NCBI RefSeq assembly: GCF_030272615.1
Contig: NC_081412.1
Coordinates: 547,798,488-547,862,487 of the forward strand
Reading direction: 5' to 3'
DNA length: 64,000 nucleotides
Source: Cryptomeria japonica
Lineage: Eukaryota; Streptophyta; Pinopsida; Cupressales; Cupressaceae
The translations under genes and the position numbers were made by a program. Below the pieces are notes generated by a model. That model saw only the letters and a program-made list of their open reading frames with translations, was not told the origin of the DNA and made no database searches. Each line of letters starts with the position of its first letter. Within the stretch, counting starts at the first letter, position 1. Below are positions 12,048 to 24,225 of this stretch, one piece after another.

Positions 12048-13855
12048 TCATTTCTTTCTTTGTTTTTTCTTTGAAGCTATGAAAAGACTAAGTGGAACAT
12101 CGGTTTCTTCATCATTTCCCCCATCTTCGGATGTTTTGCCCTCTTCTCATGCTCTTGATGTATGCCTAGTCCTATACAAACGATGAGGATGCGGAACCAA
12201 AGGGGGGGTCCTCTACAATAACAAAGAATTGGGTTAAATTCAAAACATTTTTTTATTATTGTTACAAGTATTTCATTAATTTAAAGAACACAACCGTTAC
12301 ACTCTTTACCTGATGGGGCCACATCATCTTCCACATCATTGTGTCTAGCCTCAACCTCAACATGTTGAGCACCCTCTAGATCCTCTGGAGTTGAAATACG
12401 AAACGTTGCATTAATCAATACACCAATTGCAATTAAATTTGTTTAAAGGAATAATAGTGGTCCTCTTTACCTAATTGGGGAACATCACATTCCTGATGTT
12501 GTCTACCCGGATCATGCTCCACTTGGTCACCATCGACGACATGCTCTAAAATATTAATAATAAAGGTTACATTAATTACTACACTAATTTTCAATTTAAG
12601 ATGTTTAATTGTATTAATAATTACATAAAAAAAATTGAATAGCAAATGAATACCTCCACTACTAGGATGCACATCCGGACCTTCATGTACAGGTTCTGTT
12701 CCACGATTATCATGTTGCATTCCAATGTCACATGCAGTGTTATCATTGCTTGCTTATTTTTAAAAAAAATAGTCACTTTATGTTGAAACTTAACATCAAA
12801 TAGATTATTGGTTAAGTATTCAATTTGAAATAATTTTCATTTACCTTAATTACCGTTGTGACAGATGCATCAGAATCTCATGTTTGCCCACTCAATTCTC
12901 ATAGCCGTTCAGCCACGGCTATATAGCCTTGCTGGTAGCCAATTCTCTTGTCATCTTCTGTGGGCGCTCTATTGAATTCAAAGCCCTGCATTTTTGCTTA
13001 GTATTGTGAATTTTGCTTGTATTGTTTGATCAAAAAAAAATTGTTTACAATTTATAAATATTTTGATGTGATACTTAATTTACTGATTCTTACAATTCAT
13101 GCGGCAAGTTTCATATAACCACCAGAGCCGAGTTTGTGTTGCCCATGCTTTTCTTGTCTTGCCTTGGTTGCCTTTGACGTGTCACTCAATCTATGAAAAG
13201 TTTGAAATATGTTAGATTATATAAATATAATGAATAATTAGTACATATTCACATTCTTAATAGTATCACATACCTTCTCCTGGCGTCAGGTCCTTCCACT
13301 CCCTCTCTGGAATCATGGGGGGACGCTCATACTTTACGTTCTTCTCTAAATGTGTCCTGTATTGGTCCCTCGCATACTTTAGATATGTGCTAGCTTTTTC
13401 CAGGAGCTTAGTCTTGTCGAATGTGTCATTTCCAAACAACCCTACCATACGGTTTGTGAGTTCATCTTTTAACTTTTTTTCTTGGTCATTCCACCTTTAA
13501 AGCAAAAACAAACCTGTTAGATTTAGAAAGAAACTGAAGCTACCTTTGAATATAGTTCAAGAAATGGATAAAAGGAAAACTATTCTAGCAATGATATGAA
13601 ATCAAAATAGTGGATAAGGGTTAGTTCACGTATGATGTTCCACCTTTTACGTATGGTGGGCCCAAATATCTGCAATGAAATGTCATTAAGATTTTTATAA
13701 AAAATATCATTTCCTGCAAAAAAAACATGGGATCATTAGTCCAAAATGAGTGATCAGTAAGTAAATTACAATTAGACTATATATAATAATATTTTTAAAG
13801 TACCTGGAACCTTCTGTATCTTCAAGGGAATCAATTCTTCTATCACATAGCTAGA
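12048..13855 (-). pseudogene. Transposase_24-like second gene of the CACTA element
   Basis: Probable exons, from GT/AG borders and coding sense: about 13801-13855, 13631-13669, 13274-13494, 13094-13190, 12845-12985, 12654-12752, 12471-12545, 12310-12384 and 12048-12212, ending in TGA. The 13274-13494 exon has a helical basic segment with YARDQYRTHLEKN and PPMIPEREWKDL. The next has KARQEKHGQHKLGSGGY, as in the Transposase_24 (Ptta/En/Spm) family, where a KxxR...H..GS segment follows a W-rich part. The tail is acidic then basic (SKKKQRKK, nuclear-localisation-like). In-frame TGA codons sit where arginine is expected in at least three exons (for example after AERL and after HTSRA), so it is a pseudogene. 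It starts just downstream of the main transposase and could also be its 3' exons. Confidence 0.6.
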
Positions 13856-14001
13856 GGTGCATCATGAATTAATTAAGTAATGGCATTAGAATTCAAAACA
13901 TATGAATTATTTATGTAACCATATAAGTCAAATCAATTTCTATCAAGATATCAATATTAAATAGATAATATAATAATCGCATCTCATACATTTCATTCAT
14001 G

Positions 14002-14039
14002 TCATTGATCTTCTTCTTCATCCAACTCATCATCATGAC

Positions 14040-14114
<75 letters not shown>

Positions 14115-17100
14115 CCTCCTCCTCCTCCTCATCGTCATCATCATTGTGTTCGTCATCGTCATCGTCATCACCATCACCATCACCATCACCATCACCATCA
14201 CCATCACCATCACCATCACCATCACCATCACCATCACCATCACCATCACCATCACCATCACCATCACCATCACCATCACCATCATCATCAGCAGCAGCAC
14301 CATCATCATCATCAGCTTCTTCTTCGTGTACATTTCCATCAGGAACATCATCGAGTAACTGTAGATCGTGATCATCTATATCATCTTCTACTTCTTCGGT
14401 ATCTTCTTCTTCCATCACATTATACATTATCGGCCATCCTCTTGGATCATGTCTAACAACAAATGACCAACTCAGTTTATGTGGAACCTCCGAGTAAAAT
14501 ACCTGCTCACATTGACTTGGAAGAACATAGGGCTCATCCCCAACTTGTTCAAACGACCTTGTATTAACCATTGTAAATTCATTATCATGTTTGATAACAG
14601 TTCTATCAGGATCATTTTTATTCAGTCGTAGCCTATACCATTTGACGACAAACAGAACTAATTTGAAGGAATTAAAGTCACACTCAAGTATATCATCCAA
14701 AATGCCATAGTATCAATTTTGAGACACTTGAGGATGTATGTCATTTCTAGATGAAATATTGGTCACCTCAAAGACTGCAGTTATCCCATAATCACAAGTT
14801 TTCTTCATGTCATCCAACTATTTGATGCCAAATTTATGACCATTGCAGCACATAGCCTTGTGGTGTTTGACCTGCAATATGTCTAACATATTAAAATTAT
14901 TGCATCATGAGTTGATAAACATACGGGTGATTAATAAAATTATGTGTACCTGTTGATCTCTTAAACCATATGCTAAATCAATTTCCCTTTGTGTAACATT
15001 GGAATCTCCATTACGATGAGCTTCTTTAACCAATGAAGCGACACCATCCCATGTTAATGTGCGACCAGAATGTTGACATCATTCAATCCACACCGTCATC
15101 CAATCAAGATTGTTTGCAATATACAAATGTAGCGCATCCCACTCCCGACCAACTGTACAAATAATTAATAGACCACTTACAACTGATTTATTTAGAAGAT
15201 GAAGAATTAATTTACTACAATAACATCTTATAATTACCTCTCACTTTCTTCAATCTGCCTTTCCCCATCAAGTGCTCCCCTTCGAATTTATTAATGGGGT
15301 TGGGATCCCAAATGCGATCTACGTGGATTTTTGCTGCAAACTTAGGAAGATATTCAGTAATGTACACCATAGTTTGGTATACCATATATCCCTCCACCAT
15401 AGAACCCTCAGGATGTGCTCTTTGTTGAACCAAAGCCTTCAAAAATTTCAAGTGCCTCTCAACCATCCACATTGACCTAGTGTGTACAGGTCCACACAAT
15501 TCGATCTCCTCAACTTGGTGTATGAGGTAGTGTTCTTGTGCATTGAAAAAAGTTGAAGGTAGACACTTTTGCATTTCACACATTAGATGAGGGATTTTTC
15601 TCTTCCAATATTTTATATCTTCCTTGTGGATTTCTTTAGATGACAGCCACCTAAAAGAGATTGAAGATGCAAAAATATATAAACGAGACTTTACAAAATA
15701 ATATACAATATATTGCATAACAAGTAAAACAAATGGCAAATATAATATCTATACAACAAATTGAACAAATATCACTACTTACCTCATTTATTTTCCAAGA
15801 TCATATATGACTTGCTTGATATTATTGTCGAAGTGGTCTAGGAGAGATAGAGGTAGAACATACTGCAACAATTATAAAATGATCTTTTCATTGTTTTCTA
15901 ACATAATACAATGAAAAGTACATGTGCAGTATACAAATATATAGTAAATACACAAGAATGCAAATTACCCTAATGAAGGTATGCCAATCATGCGTTTTCA
16001 TCCCTGGCCCAAATTCACTCTTCTTTGATATGAGATTGTTTATGTTCGCAGCAAATCCTGTGGGAAATCGAATTTTTCGTATGACTTCTTTTATAGAATT
16101 GCTTTGCTACTCCGTTAATAACCAAGGAAGGGCACTTATATTAATCCGATCTCCATTGCTATTTGATTGAATGACATTTTTCATTGCATGATTGGATTCC
16201 ACAATGTCACTACAAATTTTGACAATTTTTTCTTTGTCATGCCTTCCATCCAAAATTTTCCATAATGTCTCTGTTATATTCTTTCCAATATGCATTGTAT
16301 CAAACAAATGCACAATTTGTAGCTGCTCGTAGTAAGGCAACCTACTGAATTGTCTGGGATAACTTTTTAGTCCCTTTGGAAGGCGGCCATCCATGCCTTG
16401 ACGACCTTCAGTATCATCAATTACATCATCAGTAAACAAAACATGATAGAAAAATTCAAATTCCAAACATAAACCATTAGATGGAATGACATTACCTTGA
16501 CGATTAATTCTATTATATTCCAACTTCCATAAGTGAGGAGTCATTCTTCGTGGCTTTGATGTAGTCTCTTCTTTCCCATTGAAAAGATGTTTTTCAGTAT
16601 TCCGGTACTTATGATTTTTGTGAAGGAAGTTCCTATACTCATCAAACACCTACTTTCCTAAACTTTTTGAATGACGGGATTTCATCTTTGGACCACAAAC
16701 TAGAAATGTAAATTTTCCCTTTGTTCGAAGACCTACAAGATAATGTATAATTCTATTAAATCTATTAATTTTTATAATTATAATTATCATGCGCAACTTC
16801 AACACTATAACGTACCACAAAAATGTGTTAGCCCTGGGGCATCATGTATTGTCCATACAAGCATTGCATGGAATTGAAATTGTCTTTGTCCTATTGGTCT
16901 AGAGATGTCATACATGGTCACACCATTCCATAACTCCAGCAACTCGTCGATAAGAGGCTCAATATATACATTCATATCTTTAACTTGGTACTTGCCTAGT
17001 GGAATGAACAAAAACATTACATAATTATTATGACCATTTTACTGCAATATTTATAATTAAATGTAGATGACTATTAAATGATAAAATACCTGGAACAATC

Positions 17101-18416
17101 ATTGCCAACATTATGTGCTCCCTCTTTATTGACATCCATGGAGGAATATTATTGTTGATAACAAAAATAGGCCACACCGAGTAAACAGATCTCAACTCTC
17201 CAAATGGATTGACATCATCCGCTGCCAATGAAAGCCTGAGATTACGAGGTTCTTCTTTAAAGTGTGGCCACTTTTCTTCTATGTCCATAAATGTTGAACC
17301 ATCTGTAGGCATTCGAATAATGTCATCTCGACTTCTATTGCGTGCATGGTAATCCATAATTCATGCCAAGCTAGTGCACCTGAATAATCGTTGCATACGT
17401 GGAATAATGGGAATATAACGAAGAACCTTGCAAGGTACCTTTTTTGTTATTTGATCTGTTCGATATCTACTGATATGACATTTAGGGCATTCTGTTCCAA
17501 ATTCATGTTGTTTATGATATATAATATGATCATTGGGACAAGCATCTATTGTTTGATACTCCATTCCAATATCTTTCATAATGGCAGATAATTCTCGATA
17601 TGAGCAAGGTAGAATATTTGATGGGGGTAAGAAAAACTCACCTATCAATCTATAGCAAAAAAAAAAGTTTGAGGTGTTAATATAAAGAATATTTATGGTA
17701 CATGATTCACCATTTATTAACTGTAATGACATGTATGACACACCTTAACATACGTGAGATTGTTATGTTGGATAAACCATTCATAACCTTCAAGTTCACT
17801 AACAACAATACAACAGAGAGAAGAGTTGTTTGGGAGCCTTTGTAAAGGGGCTCATATGCCTTCTCAAGAAGAGGTAAATCATGAACATCAAGGTCATCCT
17901 AATCATCATGATCAGTTGTGCCAGTACTAAACGTGTCATGGATCAATGTATTTGTACCATCATCTTCAATTGTGTTTTCTGGTGCATGATCGTCATCTTC
18001 CATGGGATCATTATCTTCAGCTTCGATATTCACACCTCCATGTTCCTCCACTTCGAAAACCATATTCTCAGGGTTTTGTTGATCCATACCATGTGCTCCA
18101 GGGTGCTCCACCTATATAAAATTGATATACATAAATAAACCGTGATCATGATCTCATTATCAAGTGATTTCTTATGTATATAAATTGTTAAAACGATATA
18201 ATGAACAACTTACCAATGGATGATAATTATGTCCCCTTCAATGTGACCATGCTGCCTACAATGTTTCTTAGTTGTTTTGATTAGAAGTCTTCTAGTCTTT
18301 AAGCCCTTACAAATTTTGCAGGGACAATAACATTTCCCATCACCTTTTCTTTTCAAGTTAGACCATAATCTAGCAATTGTCTCCTTATTTTGTTCTTCGC
18401 TGATATTATCTGACAT
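14002..18416 (-). pseudogene. CACTA TNP2-type transposase, nine exons, point-mutated
   Basis: Exons by splice borders: 18214-18416, 17744-18111, 17090-17649, 16816-16995, 15969-16732, 15783-15862, 15238-15650, 14950-15152 and 14002-14871. The start is the ATG at 18416. Exon 1 has the Cys/His transposase-associated motif CYCPCKIC...KHCRQHGH. Exons 2-5 carry Transposase_21/TNP2 features: PLLEKAYEPLYKGS, CPKCHISRY, KVLRYIPIIPRMQRLF, NPFG, PLIDELLELW, GKFTFLVCG and MKTHDWHTF. Exon 7 is DUF4218 (HLIHQVEEIELCGPV-like, RAHPEGSMVEGY). Exon 9 is DUF4216 (YYGILDDI, EPYVLPSQCEQVFY). The frame holds across exons, with no frameshift noticed, but in-frame stops occur, for example at 17361-17363, 16650-16652 and 16107-16109, and in exons 2, 6, 8 and 9. 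The protein would cut and move the element by binding its ends; this copy looks inactive. Confidence 0.85.
14041..14282. repeat. ATC and CACCAT microsatellites inside the transposase tail
   Basis: Twenty-four ATC units (14041-14112) are followed by CTC units, mixed ATC/GTC units, and exactly 19 CACCAT units (14169-14282). On the coding (minus) strand they read as an Asp-Gly repeat, then Glu and a long poly-Asp stretch, giving the DUF4216 exon an extreme acidic tail. Ile/Thr, Ser/Pro and Met/Val repeat ORFs in other frames are by-products. Confidence 0.9.
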
Positions 18417-19353
18417 GGTCTTTCTTCACAGGCAAAAAAATCAGGCTATGAAAACTTCAGTGCAAAAGCTTCACAAAAATTGAAAATCGAACCAAAACCA
18501 TTTAACTCTTCTTTTTCATCTTAAAACATTGAACTTAATAGAGAACGTATTTAATGTAGCTGATTGTGTGAATTTCTGAGCATTGTGTCTGCAAATTCTT
18601 ACTAAAAGTTTGCCTGTTGCAGACTTTCTGAGAGACATTTTTGAGTATTCTAAGCAAAGCATTTATTTTAACATACACTTATTCATCCACATTGCAGGGA
18701 TAACAATACAAGGCTCACATATTGGTCTAAGAGGATGCCGTGGTCTCACAAAGTAACCAAGAACCATATGAAATGATGGTCTTGAATCCACACACAACTA
18801 GGGAGGATCCATACGATTATGTATGACTTCCCCCTTGTTTGTTTAATGGGATTAGCCAGCTCCAAGAAATAGCCGTCAATAATCACTAAGAATGTACAAG
18901 TGGATCGTAGCTACCCATACAACAAACACTTACCCCTATCCTCAAATTTTCCCAATGTTTGATTCCTTATATACACTCATCCAAGGTTATCTATGTCGAT
19001 CTTGGTGAGGAATCACATCACAACAAAGAAGGCAACATTTAAAAATAGCAAGAGTTTCACTAAACTACCAAAGATCATAAATATTGAAAGAAAGAAAAAA
19101 TAGTAACAATAATAAGTCAAATAAATGTGTTCAATTCCAATAGCAAATCAAACATAGCCACAATAACTACACAATAGAGAAAACTCACAATAGTGATTAA
19201 ACTAATTCAAACAAGATAAAATAAAATTGTTGTCCCATGCAACAAAGATGAGAGATCATCAATAATTGAAGGAAACTTCACAATCCTTAAAAGTGCACAT
19301 TACATAACTATATGACTATAAATTGTGGCTAAATAGAGTGAAGATTCATCATG

Positions 19354-19640
19354 ACTCCAATAATAGTCCCTCATGTGTGCATTTGTGGCATGAACACAAA
19401 AACTCCCACACGGCATGGCCATGTACCTAATGGAGAAGACATGCCTAGGCTACATGCCCAAAAAACATGACTATAATAATAGTCCCGCATGCATGCATTT
19501 GTGGCCTACACACTACAAATCCTAACATATCATGGCAATACACCTCATAGAGAAGACACGCCTAGGGCCACATTGCACATAGCAATGTGCCTCACAAAGA
19601 AGACTTGCATAGGGCACATGCCACATAGCAATGTGTCTTA
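19354..19640. repeat. Degenerate tandem repeat, unit about 116 bp
   Basis: Two long units begin GACTCCAATAATAGTCCC and GACTATAATAATAGTCCC. Each continues with a CATTTGTGGC segment and a GAGAAGACA-GCCTAGG segment. A third shorter block repeats the CATAGCAATGTG-GAAGAC part. Confidence 0.55.
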
Positions 19641-20309
19641 TGGAAAAATGTGCATGCATGTCACACACCAAAACTATATGTATACATCATGAGGCACATT
19701 CATATGTTATCAAACACAACCTATTGTATCTAACATGAGTTCCTTTCTACATGTCTGCAAATCTTCCAATACTAATCGCCACTAAGAAGGAATAATATAA
19801 AATGCATCTTCAAATATTTGTGTGTGTGTGTGGAATTGTGTCTTTGAATCCAAATCGCTACCATCAACAACATGTAACCATCACCTACACTATATCAAAA
19901 CATAAGTATGGTGTGACATCATATCTATTTGCATAATGTCAAAACACATGCAAACATGAAAATCATCATAGCATGACAAAAATCAATCTCCACATGTTGG
20001 AACAAAGATATAAATAAGATAATAGGGTAAGAGGAAACCCGTACCAAGAACCACATACCAACTATCGGCAATGCCATCAAGATAAATGTAGGATAGGATA
20101 CCACTATGAGCCATCCAATGGTCCATTATATGAGGAGAACTAGGGGATACTATCTTTGAAAGGTGTGGTCAATAGAGATAATCCCTACTAATGCCACAAT
20201 ATCTCACCATAGCTTCTTGAGTTTTCCAATCTTCTACTTAACACCACATTTATTGAGTTCCTCAACAGTGAGGTTGGTTCTCAATAGGATGCACAAACAT
20301 GTAAACACA

Positions 20310-20711
20310 CAAGCATGGTTTCATCATACTTGTATTGTATCATACTTGTACAACAATACAAATTCATTTTTCTAGTTAATTACTTAGTGTAAAAATAACT
20401 TTATTACATAACATAGGGTAATAATCACCATAAGTTTTCAAATAAACTGCCCAAACATCAATTGGAGTTACCCTTTCTAAGGTACAAACATAATTTATTT
20501 ATAACTTCAAAATTAAAATAATCACAATACATCCAAATAAGTTCAATAGTGCATGAAAATAGACAACATGATCCATAATTAAACCCATAAATTACCCTAA
20601 TTGGATATGCTAATAAAATGGTGTCTCAAATAATAGAGATTATGTTGGACCTATAATAGAGATCTAGACTTTGTTTCATCATACGCAAGCATGGTTTCAT
20701 CATACTTGTAT
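20310..20711. repeat. 26-bp exact direct repeat bounding about 350 bp
   Basis: The 26 bases at 20310-20335 recur exactly at 20686-20711 (core GGTTTCATCATACTTGTAT). The intervening DNA has no terminal repeats that I can define, so the origin is unknown. Confidence 0.5.
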
Positions 20712-22354
20712 CCAAATACACCATCCATAGATAGGTACTCAGTACCACAATCTCATGGGTACCCTTTTAGCTGAATTTACCCTATATTTAGGTGAATCTA
20801 CCCTTGTATCATTCCTTGATCTAGTATGTCATTCCACAAATCAATAATTTTTCCATATTCTTGGGAGAATACACTATCCCTTAGGTGAATATGCCATATC
20901 CTTAAATGAATCCTCCTTGTCATCATCCTAAGTCCTCTTTTTGTTAAGTCTTATCCCTTCATCTTTAGGAAAATCCACCTATCCTTATGTGAATCTACTT
21001 TCTCTAAGTCCTCTTTTTGTTCAAGAAGACACACTCAAGCCTACATCACATTCCATAAAAAGAAAATCATTATTCCATATAATTGGAAGGAAATGATATA
21101 TTGTAAAGATTACTATGAAGGTCTAAAATAGTAAAAGAGATGAGACTATTCTTTTATTTCTACTTACAACAGTGAATTGGTTGAGATATACTCATAGACA
21201 AAGTGAATGACATGTATGAGAACAACCTCAATAAAGGTAAAAAGGACAATAAATAGTAGTGATAGATGACAATGCATTGAATGTGCCAAGAAAAAGACAG
21301 TGGAAGCCATGGAGAAATCACTATCAAAACAAAGCCATTAAATAAAACTATTTTGGTGCAGCTTGAGAAGCACAGTAGAACAATGAAAAAAGAACATTGT
21401 AGGATTCACATTACAATGAAATCAGTGAACAATCATCTCTTAGCATGTATCTTCATTGACTTTGGTTGCTATAGAAAAATATAGTGATCATATGCAAATA
21501 CAATTACATGGTTTGAAAAAGGATACATTGCCATATGATATAGGCTGACAAAGATAAAATTTAATATGTACTTGGAAAAGGGTCTTATTAGTAAGACTCA
21601 TCATTCATATGTTTACTCTAGTCTATGTTTATATTGCATAGAATATCAAATTTGGTGATACTATTTGAATATGTGAGCATATGTTATATGGTTTTGATCA
21701 TTGGCTAAGAGAATTGTTGCCTAGTAGTTTTCTAACGGCATTGAATATAGTGTCTAAAAGACTTTGGGCTTGAAACAATTTCTAAAGGCATTAAAAGAAT
21801 GGTTCACTTTATGTCACTAGAAAATGGGAATATATTATACTTAACTTTTTTTTATCATCCCATCGAAATTCATTTACAATATCTCGAGCTCTGGCTATGA
21901 CACACGATAGTTAGGGTTCTTGCTTCTTGGATGAGGAAGAAATTTGGACATTCCATGATAGTTTGGTAAGGAAGTCGATGACTCATTGAATAGTGAATGA
22001 AAGGCATTGGTTTCAGTTACAATGGATATTTATGTGTATCTTTTCATTATTCTCATTTTGTTTCAAGGTTTAAAAAGTAAAAGTTTGTTACCCTGTTTCC
22101 CATTGATTGTTATATTTTCAACTATGTAACTAGTAGCCCATGTCTTATAAATATACAAACTGGTAAGTATATTTATTGTATGATTAAGGGTTATTTTTGT
22201 AAAAATCCTTGTTACTGTCGTGTCTAAATATTGTTAAGCATTTGGTTCAAAAACATTTTATTAACTCATTTCGAGCTTTGCATGTGTAGTGTCTATTGGG
22301 TCAAGGGTTTCATGATCCATAACTATTGTATTTTGTTAAAAACATTTCTCTGCA

Positions 22355-22456
22355 ATGTTTTCCAGCATCCTCCCTGCGTGTGCCAAAATAGAAGCTTTGG
22401 AACAAGGTATGGACATCCATCAAAGCATAATCGAAGGGGGTTTTTTGTCAGAAATT
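22355..22456 (+). pseudogene. Captured PPR gene fragment
   Basis: The plus frame reads MFSSILPACAKIEALEQGMD then IHQSIIEGGFLSEI. This is the conserved SSILPACAKxxALEQGxxIHxxIIExGF stretch of plant PLS-class pentatricopeptide-repeat proteins, which are organelle RNA-binding factors. Only about one repeat is present; the expected NALIDMYAKCG continuation is absent. It lies 375 bp inside the right end of the CACTA element, opposite in strand to the transposase. The simplest reading is host-gene capture by the transposon. It is too short to be functional. Confidence 0.75.
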
Positions 22457-22800
22457 AGTTGCAAATGCTCCACTAACAAAAAATCGCAAAATGGTGTAGC
22501 ATACACACAGCATGTGATTAATTCACAAAATGGATTAATTAGCACAAAAAAACCAGTCTCAAGATGATTGCGGAAAAAAATTAGTTGCCCTTACCTTGCT
22601 TTTGCAGAGATCGCTCCGGCGGGGGGGCAAGGAGGCAAGACAGTCGCCGCTTGCTTCGAATTGTTCCGATCAAAATGAAAATGCGTTGTGTTTTTTTTTT
22701 TTATAAAATGCCCGATGTCGTCAAAATTCTGACGAACACGGGCATATTTTTTTTAAAAAAATCAAATTTTCACACAATGCTCCTTGTCCGTCGGAAACCT

Positions 22801-22831
22801 CCATTGGAATTTGACCCCAAATGTATTAGTG
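22801..22831. repeat. CACTA terminal inverted repeat, right
   Basis: It ends in TAGTG at 22831, directly followed by the CTA target duplication. Just inside, GTCGTCAAAATTCTGACG and GTCCGTCGGAAACC echo the left subterminal motifs. Confidence 0.85.
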
Positions 22832-23753
22832 CTATGAATAATGAAAAAATTGTCAAGATTTTATACTTTTTTTGAGGGGGGGTTCTTAAAGTTTTCCCTA
22901 AATCTATTCTTAACACCGAACAAGTGTATTTGACCTTTTGGTCAATTGATATTGATCTGGCATGGTGCATACTATCTCATGTCTAGCATGCACTTTACCT
23001 ATAATGATTATTGATTATAATCCATCACCCAATATTCACTAAGGCTAGCTATGATCCATTCCTCATTCCATTAAATGTGTCCTCTACTTCTAGATATGAT
23101 AAGTGATACATTCACATGAAGGAATCCATCATAGTTCAGTTTGTATGTAAATGGAGTTCCTAATTGGTTGTGCATATCACGTAATATATGCAAAAATAGT
23201 ATTTGCTAGAGACTATCTAATAGATGTTGTATCTCATTTAACATATATCCCTCTTTATCTCTTTCTCTACTCTTCTTGTAAAATATTTTTAGGAACCTTT
23301 GGTTAAAATTACACAAGGTTTCCTATGGTTGTATAAATAAGGATTATACTCTTTTATAAATATATTTTTTCTTTCTATACTAAAGATTCAATTGAATATG
23401 GTATTAAGTTGTATGATTATGAATGTGTCATAGCATTTTTATTTGCTACTACTTATCTCTAAGATTGAACCCAATTGAATATTATGAATGTTTAAAATCT
23501 TATCTAATTATACCCCTTGAGTTGAAGTAGATTAACTATATTTACATTAAATACGTGTTATTTGTAGACATCAATCAATTATGATCTATTATAGATAGGT
23601 TTACATAACATAACTTGAGGCAAACCTATCATAGGCATACATTTATTCGCAATGGAGAATCGGTTGTGTGTTATAAAGAAATGGAGAATCGGTTGTGTGT
23701 TATAAAGAAATTTAGTAAGCTATTTTAGCACTCATTTTCAAACCATTTTTATT
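22832..23753. other. Sequence between CACTA and solo LTR
   Basis: No gene is seen. A short exact tandem duplication, unit about 29 bp (GGAGAATCGGTTGTGTG core), lies at 23651-23712. Confidence 0.45.
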
Positions 23754-24139
23754 TGTTTCTCTAACATTGTCTCCTTCCTAACCCTTATCCTCCTTCTATC
23801 CTTTTAGGGTAGGTTAAATGCTAAAGTAGTTTTCCATCTTGTATTATTTGTAATAGTACCATGTTTTTAATTAAATTAGTGTTAGGTGTGAGATAGAAGA
23901 TGAAGTTATCATTCTCTAGGGTTTCCCATATATTTATTTGAAAGAAACTATTCATGTGTAGGTTCCCTATCTATTAGAGTTTCTCAAGTACCAAGAAAAT
24001 CAATAAGTACAAGAGTTATACATTTTTATTGTATCTAGTAAGTATTGTTTAACATTATTCAATAATAATATCATATATTTCCTACTCGATAATAATGGTG
24101 TCTTACTAGCATTACTTATATTGATCATGCTTGGTTAGG

Positions 24140-24185
<46 letters not shown>

Positions 24186-24225
24186 TCTTCAAAAATTGAC
24201 ATGCATTGAAGTAATCACAATAACA
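23754..24225. mobile_element. Probable solo LTR, copy 2 of the 2053 repeat
   Basis: It starts TGTTTCTC and ends CAATAACA. The 6 bases TTTATT occur directly before and directly after, compatible with a target duplication but weak because the area is AT-rich. It is homologous to 2053-2498. It contains an (AT)n run at 24144-24181 that the other copy lacks. No internal retrotransposon sequence is attached. Confidence 0.55.

Larger units (their letters stand above)
18417..22340. other. Long upstream region of the CACTA transposase
   Basis: About 3.9 kb between the transposase start and the captured PPR piece, without a supported ORF. It probably holds the leader or regulatory part of the element. 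It contains degenerate tandem repeats (19354-19640), a 26-bp direct repeat pair (20310 and 20686) and, at 20770-21010, several AGGTGAATCTACC-like units. A short GT run lies near 19820. Confidence 0.4.
6414..22831 (-). mobile_element. CACTA (En/Spm, CMC) DNA transposon with both ends
   Basis: The left end begins CACTAGTACATTCG at 6414. The right end, read on the minus strand from 22831, begins CACTAATACATTTG: 12 of 14 positions agree and both differences are transitions. Each end is flanked by CTA (6411-6413 and 22832-22834), the 3-bp target duplication expected of CACTA elements. GACG/CGTC-rich subterminal repeats lie inside both ends. The genes run on the minus strand: a TNP2-type transposase (14002-18416), then a Transposase_24-like gene (12048-13855). 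The 16.4-kb length is within the range of plant CACTA elements. Because of the in-frame stops, this copy probably cannot supply its own transposase, although its ends look usable. Confidence 0.9.

Noticed and set aside
13911-14375. Met/Val, Ile/Thr and Ser/Pro repeat ORFs across the microsatellites
   Set aside because: They are alternative-frame translations of the ATC and CACCAT repeats; only the minus frame with DUF4216 upstream has a domain.
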